A stretch of DNA of 64,000 nt from Holtermannia corniformis (Eukaryota; Basidiomycota; Tremellomycetes; Holtermanniales), in contig BCIJ01000003.1 of the NCBI GenBank assembly GCA_001599935.1, forward strand, positions 252,254-316,253, in the 5' to 3' direction. A program made the position numbers and the translations under genes. Shown piece after piece: positions 22,375-32,485 of this stretch. Positions within the stretch are counted from its first letter, which is position 1; every line of letters starts with the position of its first letter. The notes under the pieces are model-generated. The model saw only the letters and a program-made list of their open reading frames with translations, ran no database searches and was not told the origin of the DNA.

Positions 22375-22422
22375 TCTGTACTGTCGCTCATCTGTACTGT
22401 CGCTCTTCTGTACTGTCGCTCA
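22375..22422 (+). repeat. Three tandem copies of a 16-bp unit
   Basis: TCTGTACTGTCGCTCA, TCTGTACTGTCGCTCT and TCTGTACTGTCGCTCA follow one another without gaps, ending 18 bp before the MEMO1-family start codon. They probably lie in its 5' UTR or core promoter. Confidence 0.9.
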
Positions 22423-22440
22423 CTTGCTGGGCGTGAACAC

Positions 22441-23818
22441 ATGGAGAATATACCAACGATGAGCAGGAAAGCGACACACGCAGGAAGCTGGTACACCGCA
22501 AACGGTCAGTCTCCGTCTACCTCGACAATGATCCTGCAACGGGTCGCCACCGACGCTCACCCATCCCAGGTCCAGCCCTGCAAGCCGAGCTCCAAGCAAA
22601 CCTCGCCAAAGTCCAACCCCTCCCAGACCTAGACTACGATCCACCGGTCCAAACTGCCAAAGCCATCATCGCACCGTGGGTCAAGGCAGCGCACTCGCAC
22701 ACAGCCACTACCTAACAGCGAGTTCAGCCATGCAGGTTATTCGTATTCCGGTCCAGCGGCCGCTTGGGCCTATGCCGCCATCCCCACGGACAAAATGTGA
22801 GTCAGCTGCGATATCACTGCCGCACCGTACCGAATGCGTTCACAGCAAGCGAGTGTTCCTACTCGGACCTTCGCACCACGTCTACCTTCGAGGCGTCGCT
22901 CTCTCTCGCTTCAAGTCGTATACGACGCCCGTCGGAGACCTCGCGCTCGATCTTGACAGTACGTCTCTCGTGATCTCTGTCTGAACCCGGCAAACACCCG
23001 CAGCGATCGGGGACCTCTGCAAGACGGGTCTGTTTGAAGAGATGAGCGCCGCAACGGACGAAGACGAGCATTCGCTCGAGATGCATCTACCGTACCTTCG
23101 TCACATCTTTGCCGGGTCAGTCGGCGCTCGTTCGCTTCCACCAGGCTCATAGACGCAGGCGGGATGACGTCGGCCTCGTCCCCCTCCTCGTCGGTCAGCT
23201 GTCGCATACCTCGACCGAGCTGTATCAAGCCCTGGCACGCTACTGGGCAGATGAAACGACGTTCTGGGTCATCAGTAGTGATTTCTGCCACTGGTCTGCT
23301 GTTGCGCCGTAGCGCTCAAGGTGGCTGATGATCCCAGGGGCACCCGATTCTCGCATACACCATACTATCCCGCTGCACCGCTGCCTCCGCACCCTGTCCC
23401 GCCCGTCACGGCCTCGGTATCGGCCTCGACGCAACCTGGCGCACCACTGGAACTCGTGAAACGCTATACGTCGGCGGTCGCGACTCGGGTCCCGATCTGG
23501 CAGAGTATCCAGTACATGGACCACGAAGGCATGGACCTGCTCAAAGACCCGACGAGGGAGGGCGCCGTCGACGAGTGGCTTGCGTACCTGAAGCGGACAG
23601 AGGTGCGTAGTGTTTTTGGTACAGATTGTATAGCTGATCTGGCCTAGAACACCATCTGCGGTCGCAACCCGATCACGCTGCTGCTTTGCCTCCTTCAACA
23701 TGTACGGCACGGTGACAAGACGCCACGCTTCACGTTTGTACGCTACGAGCAGAGCTCGCGCTGTCAGACTGGGAAAGACAGTAGCGTGAGCTACGTGAGT
23801 GGCGTGCTACACGCTTGA
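22441..23818 (+). CDS. MEMO1-family protein
   Basis: Member of the MEMO1/AMMECR-linked family, metal-binding proteins related to class III extradiol dioxygenases. In animals they act in cell motility, redox and copper handling; the fungal role is poorly defined. About 355 residues from seven exons. Signature blocks: ATHAGSWY at the start, [59 protein letters not shown] and, near the end, TICGRNPI and [10 protein letters not shown]. The histidine (PHAGY, HSLEMH) and cysteine (DFCHWG) ligands of the family are all present. A proline/alanine-rich insert after [11 protein letters not shown] lengthens a surface loop. ATG 22441 is the first in frame; the sixth-codon-downstream ATG (22459) gives the more usual [12 protein letters not shown] start. 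It is convergent with the dehydrogenase gene, 81 bp apart. Confidence 0.93.
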
Positions 23819-23899
23819 GTGTCAATGATTGTACTGTACGTTTACATGGACTTGTGCTGTGATTCACTACGCCATCCCAGTCTCCACCCGTGGCTCGAC

Positions 23900-25371
23900 T
23901 CAGTCGAGCGCAATCTGCTCCAGACCGGGCGCAAACACGTAGCCGCCGTCCTTGCGGACTTTATCAAATATCTCCATTGTCAACTGCGTCTCGGCAAGAG
24001 GCAACAGTGCCGCCTCTTTTGCGCCATCTGCGCCATGTCAGTCGGATCAACTCCATTCCTCAGGCACAGCAAAACCCACCACGAAGGTACCGCGCGACGC
24101 CATCGGCTTCAAACATGAGGCCGACGCCGTCAAAGTCGTGCTTGATCAGCTCAGACTCGTATTTGATATCCGTCTTGCCGCGCGTCGTGTAGCGTCGGAT
24201 CTCGAACGACATGGGGCACGATGTCGGACCGCCGTTGCCGCCGTGGATGTGGATCTCGCTGGGACGCTCAGTCGACGTTAGGGTTGGAAGAGAGACTGAC
24301 CCCTTGGTGCCAATGATCCGCGTGTGCGACTTTTCCAGCGTTTGGTACAGCAGCCCCGCGCTCACTGAGTCGAGTCAGGGATCAAGAGCGTGGGTACACG
24401 ACGTACAGAATGCTTTCGCCTGTAGCTTTGGGAAATTGAGCGTGTAGCTCGTCGCGATGTCGATTCCATCTTCGTTGAGCAGCATGGACCCTTGTACGCC
24501 CTCGGGAGGACAGAGGTCGTTGTCGGGATGATGATACAAGAGCGCCATGGCCATGCTGAGAGGGTACGGACCGACATCGAGCAAGCCGCCACCGGCACAC
24601 TGTGGGTCCAGCAACCGATGAGTCTTGGGCTGGCCCACGACGTCGAGGAAGAACTCAGAGAAGAGAACGCGCGGGTCCCCAATGACGCGATCAACGTGCA
24701 GGGCCTTTTGGACCGCGAGCACTGTCGGGTTGAACCGTGCCCACACGGCTGCAGGCGTGAGTCGAGTGAATAGTACACACTAGAGACTTGCCTTCCATGA
24801 GGAACAGGTTCTTGGCTTTAGCAATCCTCGTCAAGTCCTTCCACTCGGCCGCGTTCAGCACGGCCGGCTGTTCAAAGTCAGGCCCGTCTACCCGCACAGC
24901 GTGCTCCTACCTTCTCGAGCAAAACGTTCTTGCCGGCTTCAAGTGCTAGCTTGCAATCGCCATAGTGTGACATGTGCCGGGATCCAATGTACACAATGTT
25001 TACTTTCTACTCTGGATGAGCATTAGGATCAAGCGTGATCGTAAAGTACCGACGGGATGCTTGACCACTGCTTCGTACCCGCCAAACGCCTCGGGTTTCA
25101 CATCAGTCAAACCGGCCAGTTGGGCATGAGCGCCTTGCGGGCACACATCCTTGATGAACTGCTCGGCCTTGCTCTTGTCACGAGCGCCAACGGCAACGAC
25201 GGCATGGGCGACATCGCTCACGCCTCGTACCGCAGGATCGCGGACAATGTCTTGCACGAACTGGGTCGAGATGCCTGACGAGGATCAGCAGCGGGATCGG
25301 GCAAGACCGGTTGGGTACAACTGACCACCGCAGGATAAGATACCCCAGTATGCAATGTATGGGATTGACAT
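23900..25371 (-). CDS. Gfo/Idh/MocA-family NAD(P)-dependent dehydrogenase
   Basis: Soluble oxidoreductase resembling dimeric dihydrodiol / D-xylose 1-dehydrogenases; exact sugar or diol substrate unknown. About 380 residues. Minus-strand exons give an N-terminal Rossmann fold (YIAYWGILSCGISTQFVQDI, then AVVAVGARDKSKAEQF), VNIVYIGSRHMSHYGDC-LALEAGKNVLLEKP with the family EKP catalytic lysine motif, LMEAVWARFNP, GGGLLDVGPYPLSMAM, and the C-terminal sheet ending APGLEQIALD. The usual GxGxxG is degenerate (WGILSCG). The intron 24749-24791 has a GC donor in perfect context (AG|GCAAGT) and is needed to read MEAVWARF. It is tail-to-tail with the MEMO1-family gene. The beta-glucosidase gene lies just upstream on the same strand, so a joint role in sugar use is possible but unproven. 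Confidence 0.9.
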
Positions 25372-25519
25372 GGTTGTTGGAGACGGCCGTCGAACAGTCA
25401 GCTGCGTGGCTAGATAGATCTCGCTGGCGGACCGGACGTCGGACATACGTCGGGCTGGCGGGCCGGTCCAAACATGCTCCGGATTACGAGATGCATTTAT
25501 AGCCACATCGATGCCGCTC

Positions 25520-28500
25520 TCACACCCCAGTCCAGTAGCCTGCATGCTCCTTGCCCAGCTCGAAAGTACCATGCAGAGGCGAGTCGTACGACGAGGGCCC
25601 AACGTGAACCTTGAACTCGCCCTGGCAGGTGTCAGCGTCGTGCATAACTAGAGTCAACCCACCTTTTCAATCCGCCACGCTGCACGCAGGTCGTCGTAGA
25701 ACGAAACCGCCAGTCTGTCGAGTGTGATCTCGGCCTTTTTATGTTCGCCAGGCTCGAGGTAGACCTTTTTGAAGCCCTTGAGCTCGTTCTCGGGCCTCGT
25801 CAACGCAGACTCGACGTCTGAGACGTAAAGCTGCGCGATCTCACTGCCGGCCGTCTTGCCGGTGTTCTGAAGGGTGAAGCTGACGGTGATGCTACCGTTG
25901 TCGTTGAGCAGGGACGCTGTCGGCGCCGAGATCTCGAGGCCCGAGTAGGCGAATGAAGTGTATGAGAGACCGTGTCCGAAGGCAAAGCGCGGTGTAATGC
26001 GGCGTTGCTGGTACCACTTGTAGCCGACGAATAGGCCCTCGGAGTAATACACTCGGCCGTTCTGTGCGGCTGTCAGCACACCAAGTGCGCGTGCGCGTAG
26101 CGACAACGTACCTCGGATCGGAAGTTTCCATACGCTGGGATATCCCAGTCCTCCTTGGGAAAGGTGATCGGCAGCTTGCCGCTCGGGTTGATCTTGCCAA
26201 ACAACACATCGCCGATACCGTTCCCCTGTCCAAGTCAGCATGTACTACCCAGACAGAAGCCGGACTCACAGCTTCGTTCCCGCCGAAGAATGCTTGCACA
26301 ATGGTACCGACCTCGTCGGCCCACGGCATGCCCACGGCCGAGCCAGACTGGTTGACGACGATCGTGTTTGGCTGCGCGGCCGCAACCTTGGAAATGAGCT
26401 CGTCAATCCGGCCAGGCAGCTTGAGCGTGTCACGGTCGGTGCCTTCAGACTCCCATTCAGTCGACGTGCCACCGACGACAATGGCCAGGTCGGCGTCGGC
26501 AGCAGCCTGGGCCGAAGCAGCCAGCTCTGCGTCGTGGTCATCGACTTTGCGAACGCCGCCGAATTGGACGAATGCAAGCTGTAACAGCGTCAGTCCATCT
26601 GCAATGCGCAGTGACTCGCACGCACCATCAGAATCGGCACGGGACGAGGGGGACCGAGGCGCTCGACCTTTTCAGTCGACAGCTCCAAGCGCACGCTAGC
26701 CGCTTTGCCTGCCTCGAGCTGGACCTCGCCAAACGTCTCTTCGCATGCGAGACCGTACATGGCCGTACCGTTCCATTGCGGCTTGTCCCAGAGGTCAATG
26801 ATGAGCTCGTCGTTGATGTAGAGCTTTGCCTTGCCAAAGACGCAAAGCGAAAATTGGTACGTTCCCGACTGCTCAGGGATATAGTACCCTGCCGACTCAG
26901 CCGCCGAACGTGGTCAGTATCGAGGCGTACGCACCTTTGGCGGTGCCGTAGAAGATGTCATTGAGACCTTTTGGCAGGCCGTCGGATAGACGGATGCGGG
27001 TGTCGCGCAGGACGCGCGAGACGACCGAGTCTGAAAAGTCGGGCGAGTTGCCGAGGGACAGCGCCCAGCCGACTTCAGACTCTTCGCGCGGTTCGACGCG
27101 CAGCTCGCTGTTGAGCAGAGGCAGGTAGCGGTGAGCTGCGCCCGTCAGATTTGTCAAGTCCTAGGATCGAATACTCACAGTGGCATCCAACGTTGTACGT
27201 GACTTCCACGTTGGCTGGGATGTTGGCAGTGATGCCCTTGTACGGCGAGACAAAGTAGGCTGCCGATAAAAAGGCGGATCCGCCGCCAGAGTAGACGCGC
27301 GCCTTGGCGTTCGGGCCAATAATGGCAATCTTCTTGTACTTGTTTGGGTCTGCGCCTCGTCAGCCTCCGACTGTACCGTCACCGTCCGCCACACACCAAT
27401 CGGCAACAGTGCCCTGTCATTCTTGAGCACCACGACGGCCTCACCCGCAAGTTTGCGGTTCAGCGCTCGGTCGTTTGCGTCGTCTAGCACCTTTTCGTCC
27501 TCGCCCTCGATGATTTCCGGGTGTGCCTTGACAGACTTCTTGACGAGCTCAAGGACGGCTCGGACACGCTCGTCGAGCTCGTGCGCGTGCAATTTGCGCG
27601 CAATGAGCTGTTTCGCAACCTGCTTGTGCCTGTCTGCGTGGGGCGCGGGCATCTCGAGGTCGAGACCGGCTTGGAGGCCGAGGTTCTGCGAGTACGTGCC
27701 AAACCTGCTGAATTAGCACCATCACGCTGGAAAGGGCTGCACATACCAGTCGGACATGACGAGGCCGTCAAACTTCCACTCGTCGCGGAGGATACCCTGC
27801 AACAGGCGCTTGTTCTCTGAACAGTGAATGTTGTCGATCCGTCCGTATGAAGTCTGGTCGGCCCCGTCAGCGGCTTGCATACGTGCTTGGGCTACTGACC
27901 ATGTAGGACCATGGCTTGGCGAGCTTCTGGGCGATCATGAACGGCATGAGGTAAATCTCCCGCAGGGCTCGTTCGGAGACGACCGAGTCGACGGCATTGC
28001 GCTCGTGTTCTTGGTCGTTTGCGACAAAGTGCTGCACTGATCAGTCGGGTTCATCGCTGTGACTTTGGCTGCTGACCTTGATGGCTGCGCCGACGCCATT
28101 GTCCTGTAGACCATTGACGTATGCGGCGGCGAGCTGGCCCGAAAGAAACGGATCCTCCGAGAACGATTCAAACGACTGGTAGAGCGTCAAGGGCTACTCG
28201 GAACATGTCCGAGCCAGGACTGACTCGACCACCGAGCGGTGAACGCTGAATGTTGCAGGTAGGTGCCAAGAGGACCGACGCGTTCTTGGCAAGGGTCTCA
28301 CGGGCGAGCAGCTCGCCGGTTTGGTACACCAAGTCGACATTCCATGTTGCGGCTAGACCTGTTGCAGAAGGGATGCAGGTCGCCGGCGTCGAAACGAGCT
28401 GGGAAGCACCACGAACTGAGCTTCCGTCAGACTTGGCTTCAATGCAAGTAGCATGCTACTGACCGCCGTTGGGGCCGTCCGTAGTCTATCGATGCATGAG

Positions 28501-28680
28501 CTCAGCCAGCAAGTGCCTTCAGCCGAGACGGACCTTGATCGCAGGGATGCCCAAACGCTTGATATCCTGAGTCCTCCACCAATCCTGCCCCGCCGTCAAG
28601 GCAATCTTCTCCGAGGGCGTCAAGAGCTCGAGAAGCTCGTCGACAGTCGAGTTCTTGAATGCATCAGGCTGCTGAGACAT
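25520..28680 (-). CDS. Beta-glucosidase, glycoside hydrolase family 3 (intracellular type)
   Basis: Hydrolyses terminal beta-D-glucosyl residues. About 860 residues from roughly 13 exons. Domain order: TIM-barrel starting [14 protein letters not shown], substrate loop [21 protein letters not shown], and the catalytic nucleophile in GLVMSDWFGTYS; the alpha/beta sandwich with [12 protein letters not shown] and IAIIGPNAK; a PA14 domain inserted around 27150-26600; and a C-terminal fibronectin-III-like domain ([17 protein letters not shown] entry, [19 protein letters not shown]). There is no signal peptide after ATG 28680 ([11 protein letters not shown]), so it is probably cytosolic, like PA14-bearing fungal BglI/cel3 enzymes acting on imported cellobiose. 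Reading TTDGPNGV needs a 22-nt exon at 28464-28485. The dehydrogenase gene lies 148 bp downstream on the same strand. Confidence 0.95.
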
Positions 28681-30080
28681 TGTGGCAAGCTATGTGGATG
28701 ATGCATGCACCCGACTAGACGTCTTATACTCGCCGCGGCGGACAAACCCATGGGTTGCGAGCTGGAGATGGCCGACCATCCCAAGACGTGCGGGCGCGTG
28801 ACCGATTCTTCCGTGATTCAAGCGCGCGGGGACAGTGTCGGCCGGCGCGGCGATGGCGATGGCCGGACTTGCCGCGATGGTGCTGATGCTGGTTTGCTGT
28901 GAGCGAGCGACAGAGCTGTCTCCGTTGCTGCTGCCGAGGCCTACACAGATGGCACAAGCTGAAGCCGTGGTTGATCGATGGGTCGTTTGACTCTCGCCGT
29001 CGCATGCCCGTCACGGACTATTGGACTGACCATGTGCACCGTCCATGTCAGACTGACCGCAGAGCAGCAGCTCGTTGGCAGCCTTCATGGCGAGCGTAGC
29101 AGTCTTGCAGACGGACAAGGGATACCTCGACTGTGTTGGAAAAAGCACGGACGATACCCCCAGCATGCAGCGTCTCATCTGACCAGTTATGAGAGGCACT
29201 TGTGCTTGGAGAGGCCACGATGCTCCCTCCAGAGACCTTGCTAGGTCCAGCCTCGTCCAAGCGGCACTCACCAAAGGATCAACCCGGTCTGTGCGGAGCC
29301 GATCCAGATCCTTGCGTGCTATAGAGCTGATGCAAAGTCCTTACACGTACCGATAGGCTGGTTCCCAGATGATGACCTGCCTCATGCAAGTCAGTTGCTA
29401 GGCTACACTCTGACGACTTTGCTCGTAGCCAGCGAACGGTTTTCGCAATATTGTGAACAGTCTTTACTCGCTTGTCAGGGTGTTACCTCGACACCCGGCG
29501 TGTTTGGAGCTGGTGAACACGTTCGAATAGGCTGTCAATCCACGAGCCCACTCTTCCCAGCATCAGCTAGTGATCAGCTTGACGCAGCGCAGGGCAGAGC
29601 GAAGGGCAAACGCAGTACCTGACGTTGCGTGCGGTAGAATGATAAGACCTACTCTCGCTTTCTGTACGGATAATGTGTACACCTGGCTCTCTGCAGAAAC
29701 CCACCCGTGGCCAGTAGTCGATGACAGGCTCAGGCATCCCCGTGCGGCGAGATGCTAGCAGAGTCATGCTCTGTGGTTGGTGAAGCATCGAGAGTGCTGT
29801 CTGTGCCCGAGTGTGCTCGCAATGGGAGGTACGCTAGCCCAATCTCGATGCTCTCGCCTACACTATAGCTGCATCGCCGTCGATCGTGATCTACATAGTC
29901 AGAAAGCGATGAGATGAGATGGCTGATGGGTCATGGTCGCCGCCAGGCTCATCAGCTGACGGACCTCAGAGGCGCGCCAACCGACGAAAACAACCAAGTT
30001 GACCACATCTCATGGCAACAAACAGCTCACACACGCTACCCATGAACGCGGTGATCGCCCCGGCGTCGATATAATCCATC
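28681..30080. other. Divergent intergenic region (1.4 kb)
   Basis: Lies between the starts of the GH3 gene (minus) and the alpha/beta hydrolase gene (plus). Several short frames cross it, but none resembles a known protein or has splice continuity. I see no tRNA, repeat family or transposon ends. It is probably promoter and leader sequence for both genes. Confidence 0.45.
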
Positions 30081-32330
30081 ATGTCTGCGGCGTCGCAGCA
30101 CAGGCCCCCACTGCCTGCGCACCTCCTCGAGCCGTATACCAGCACTCACCCACTGCGATCGCCAACACCACTCCCGCCGTCCTCGCGCGTGGACCCATCG
30201 CTCGCACAGAAGACTGCCCCGCCGACGTTGAGTAGCCCGTTACTGTGGACGTTGCCGACATGGATCTTGTTCGCACGGTTCTTGACCTACAAGGGGCTCT
30301 TTCTCATCTTGAGCCTGCTCAAGCACTTTGTGTTCGGTCCAGCTCGTAAGAGCTGGGGTTACCGCATGACTTTTGTGAGCACAACTTGGACAGCTTGGGT
30401 GCTTGGCTGACGGTGAACAGATTACGAGCTTTATGCGCGACGTGGCCGACCACAGCAGCTTGGCCGACATTGTACTCGTCCGCCGCCTGATCTCGCTCCA
30501 TCACTTTGTACCGCTTCCTGCCGATGCGATCGTCACGCCGGTCACGTTCACCGTACCCAAGAGAAGTGCAAACGAGGCTGCTCGAGGTTTCTTGCGGTTC
30601 GTCCTGTTCACCCCCGAGCTCACTCAGTCCTCTGACACGTCGCAGCGAGGCCGACTTGAACGAGACGGGCACGCGCGAGCTTTCGGGCGAATGGGTCGTC
30701 GGCAAGGAAGTGTGGGCGAGGCTCAAAGCGGAGCGGCGGCAGCGGCTGGACAAGGAGAAGCGGCGCGCAAGACAGCGGCGTCATGGTCAGCTGGAGGAGA
30801 TTGAGAGCTCCGAAGGAGAGAAGGAGGTCACGCCGGAGCGAGTCGTCTACTATGTACATGGTGGTGAGTGTGTACGAAACGACTTGTCGGGTGCTGACGT
30901 CGAGTAGGCGCATACTACGTCGGCAATGCGGCGACGCACCGTTTGATTACAATCGGGGTGTCGAAAGCCTGCAATGCGAGGGTGTTTGGTGCGTTGCCTG
31001 TTGGATCCCTGTCAAGCTGACCAAACCGATAGCCATCACCTACCGCCTTGCGCCTGAACACACCTTTCCGCTGCCCTTGCACGACGTCTTGCATGGCTAT
31101 CTCCGCCTCATCTCGGCACCTCTCAACATCCCGCCGTCCAACATTGTCATTGCTGGCGACAGCGCCGGCGGCGGCCTCAGTCTCGCTCTGTGCATGTACC
31201 TCCGAGACGAGGGGTACGAGATGCCCAGCGGGCTTGTCCTTATGAGTCCCTGGGTTGACTTGACTATGAGCTGCGGTAGCTGGGAGGAGAATGCACATCT
31301 CGACGTTGTTCCTACACCAGAGAAAGATGGTGAGTTGCACTGTGCGATACGTCTCATACTGAGTGCAGATCACCTGAACCCGGTCGGGTGCTACCTTGGC
31401 CCAGAAGGGATCAAGAACTACGTGACGCATCCTTACGCCTCGCCCCTGTTTGGCGACTTGCACAACCTCCCACCCATGCTCATCCAAGCTGGCGACTCGG
31501 AAGTGCTCCGTGACGAAATCACCCTACTCGCGCACAAAGCCACTCTCGCAGGCGTCTCGGTCACACACGAGCTCTACGAAGACATGATCCACGTCTTTCA
31601 AATGTTCACCTTTCTCCAAGCGGCTCAAGTCGCCCTCTCGAGCGTCGGTCGCTTTGTGCGCGCGACGCTGCCAAAGCTCGAAGAGCAGAAGCAGTGCAAG
31701 CCAGGCAAGCTCGCACAAGATGTGACACAGAGTGTGAGCGACGAGTTGGAGGCTGAAGGCGCGAGGGTCGTGCGCGGTGACGGCCAAGAAGTGGGCGTTG
31801 GCCTCGGTCAAGCAGAGGTGATGACGGACGAGGTCGAAGCGGCAGAGGATGAGGCCGAGTTTGCGCGCTCAGCAAAGAGTGGTGATGGTCCGACCGTGGA
31901 TGAGGATTCACTCCCCGCGACCCGAGCCACGTCTACGGCTGGACCGAGCCCTGCAAAGCCTATCACCCCACGACTCCGACGTGTCTTGACCTCGTTGTCA
32001 CCCAGTAAGTCTGCGACCATCTCTGCACAGCCCATCCTCCGCCGCCGAGCTCCTTCCTATCTATCACCCAACGTCTCACCGGTACCCATCAATCAATCGT
32101 TACCCGTCACGCCAGCCGATTCGGGCCGACGGCGTTCTCGCGCTCCAACAGTGAGCAAACCGCCACCGGCGTTGCCGACGACGCGCGCGCGCAGCCGTAG
32201 CCATTCCGACATCATGCAACTCGTCGAAGGCTACGGCAAAGGCGCGTCGCATCAGACGATGCTGATCAGCCCAAGGGGCGAGGTGGTCGCAGCCGAGAGC
32301 GGCTCGCTCGGGTTGGATCTGATGGAGTGA
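30081..32330 (+). CDS. HSL-family alpha/beta hydrolase (lipase/esterase) with disordered tail
   Basis: Carboxylic-ester hydrolase of the hormone-sensitive-lipase group. About 680 residues, six exons. After a proline-rich start there is a hydrophobic stretch (LLWTLPTWILFARFLTYKGLFLILSLL, about 51-77) that probably anchors it to the ER or lipid-droplet membrane. The catalytic domain has the oxyanion motif HGGAYYVG, the YRLAPEHTFPLP block, nucleophile motif GDSAGGGLSLAL, and the Asp/His partners in GDSEVLRDE and EDMIHVFQMF. The last about 220 residues (from about nt 31690) are disordered, rich in S, P, T and E, and carry several RxRS/TP-type sites. This extension is unusual for the family and may be regulatory. 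ATG 30081 opens the frame. It is tail-to-tail with the DBF2-type kinase gene, 155 bp apart. Confidence 0.9.
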
Positions 32331-32485
32331 GCACGCTCGCTAGTTGTACTTGAATCACTTCTGCACGCAATGCAGCCGCATGAACTCTGCTCGTACACGT
32401 CACGGAGCATGTATAGCACTAGGCAAGTCGCAGTCGCAAACAAGATCATACAATATCCGTCCATCCCCTCGCCTGCCTGCCCAGA

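Noticed and set aside
23900..28680. Sugar-use gene cluster (dehydrogenase, beta-glucosidase, hydrolase)
   Set aside because: There is no transporter or regulator, and the enzymes are generic; adjacency alone does not support a pathway.
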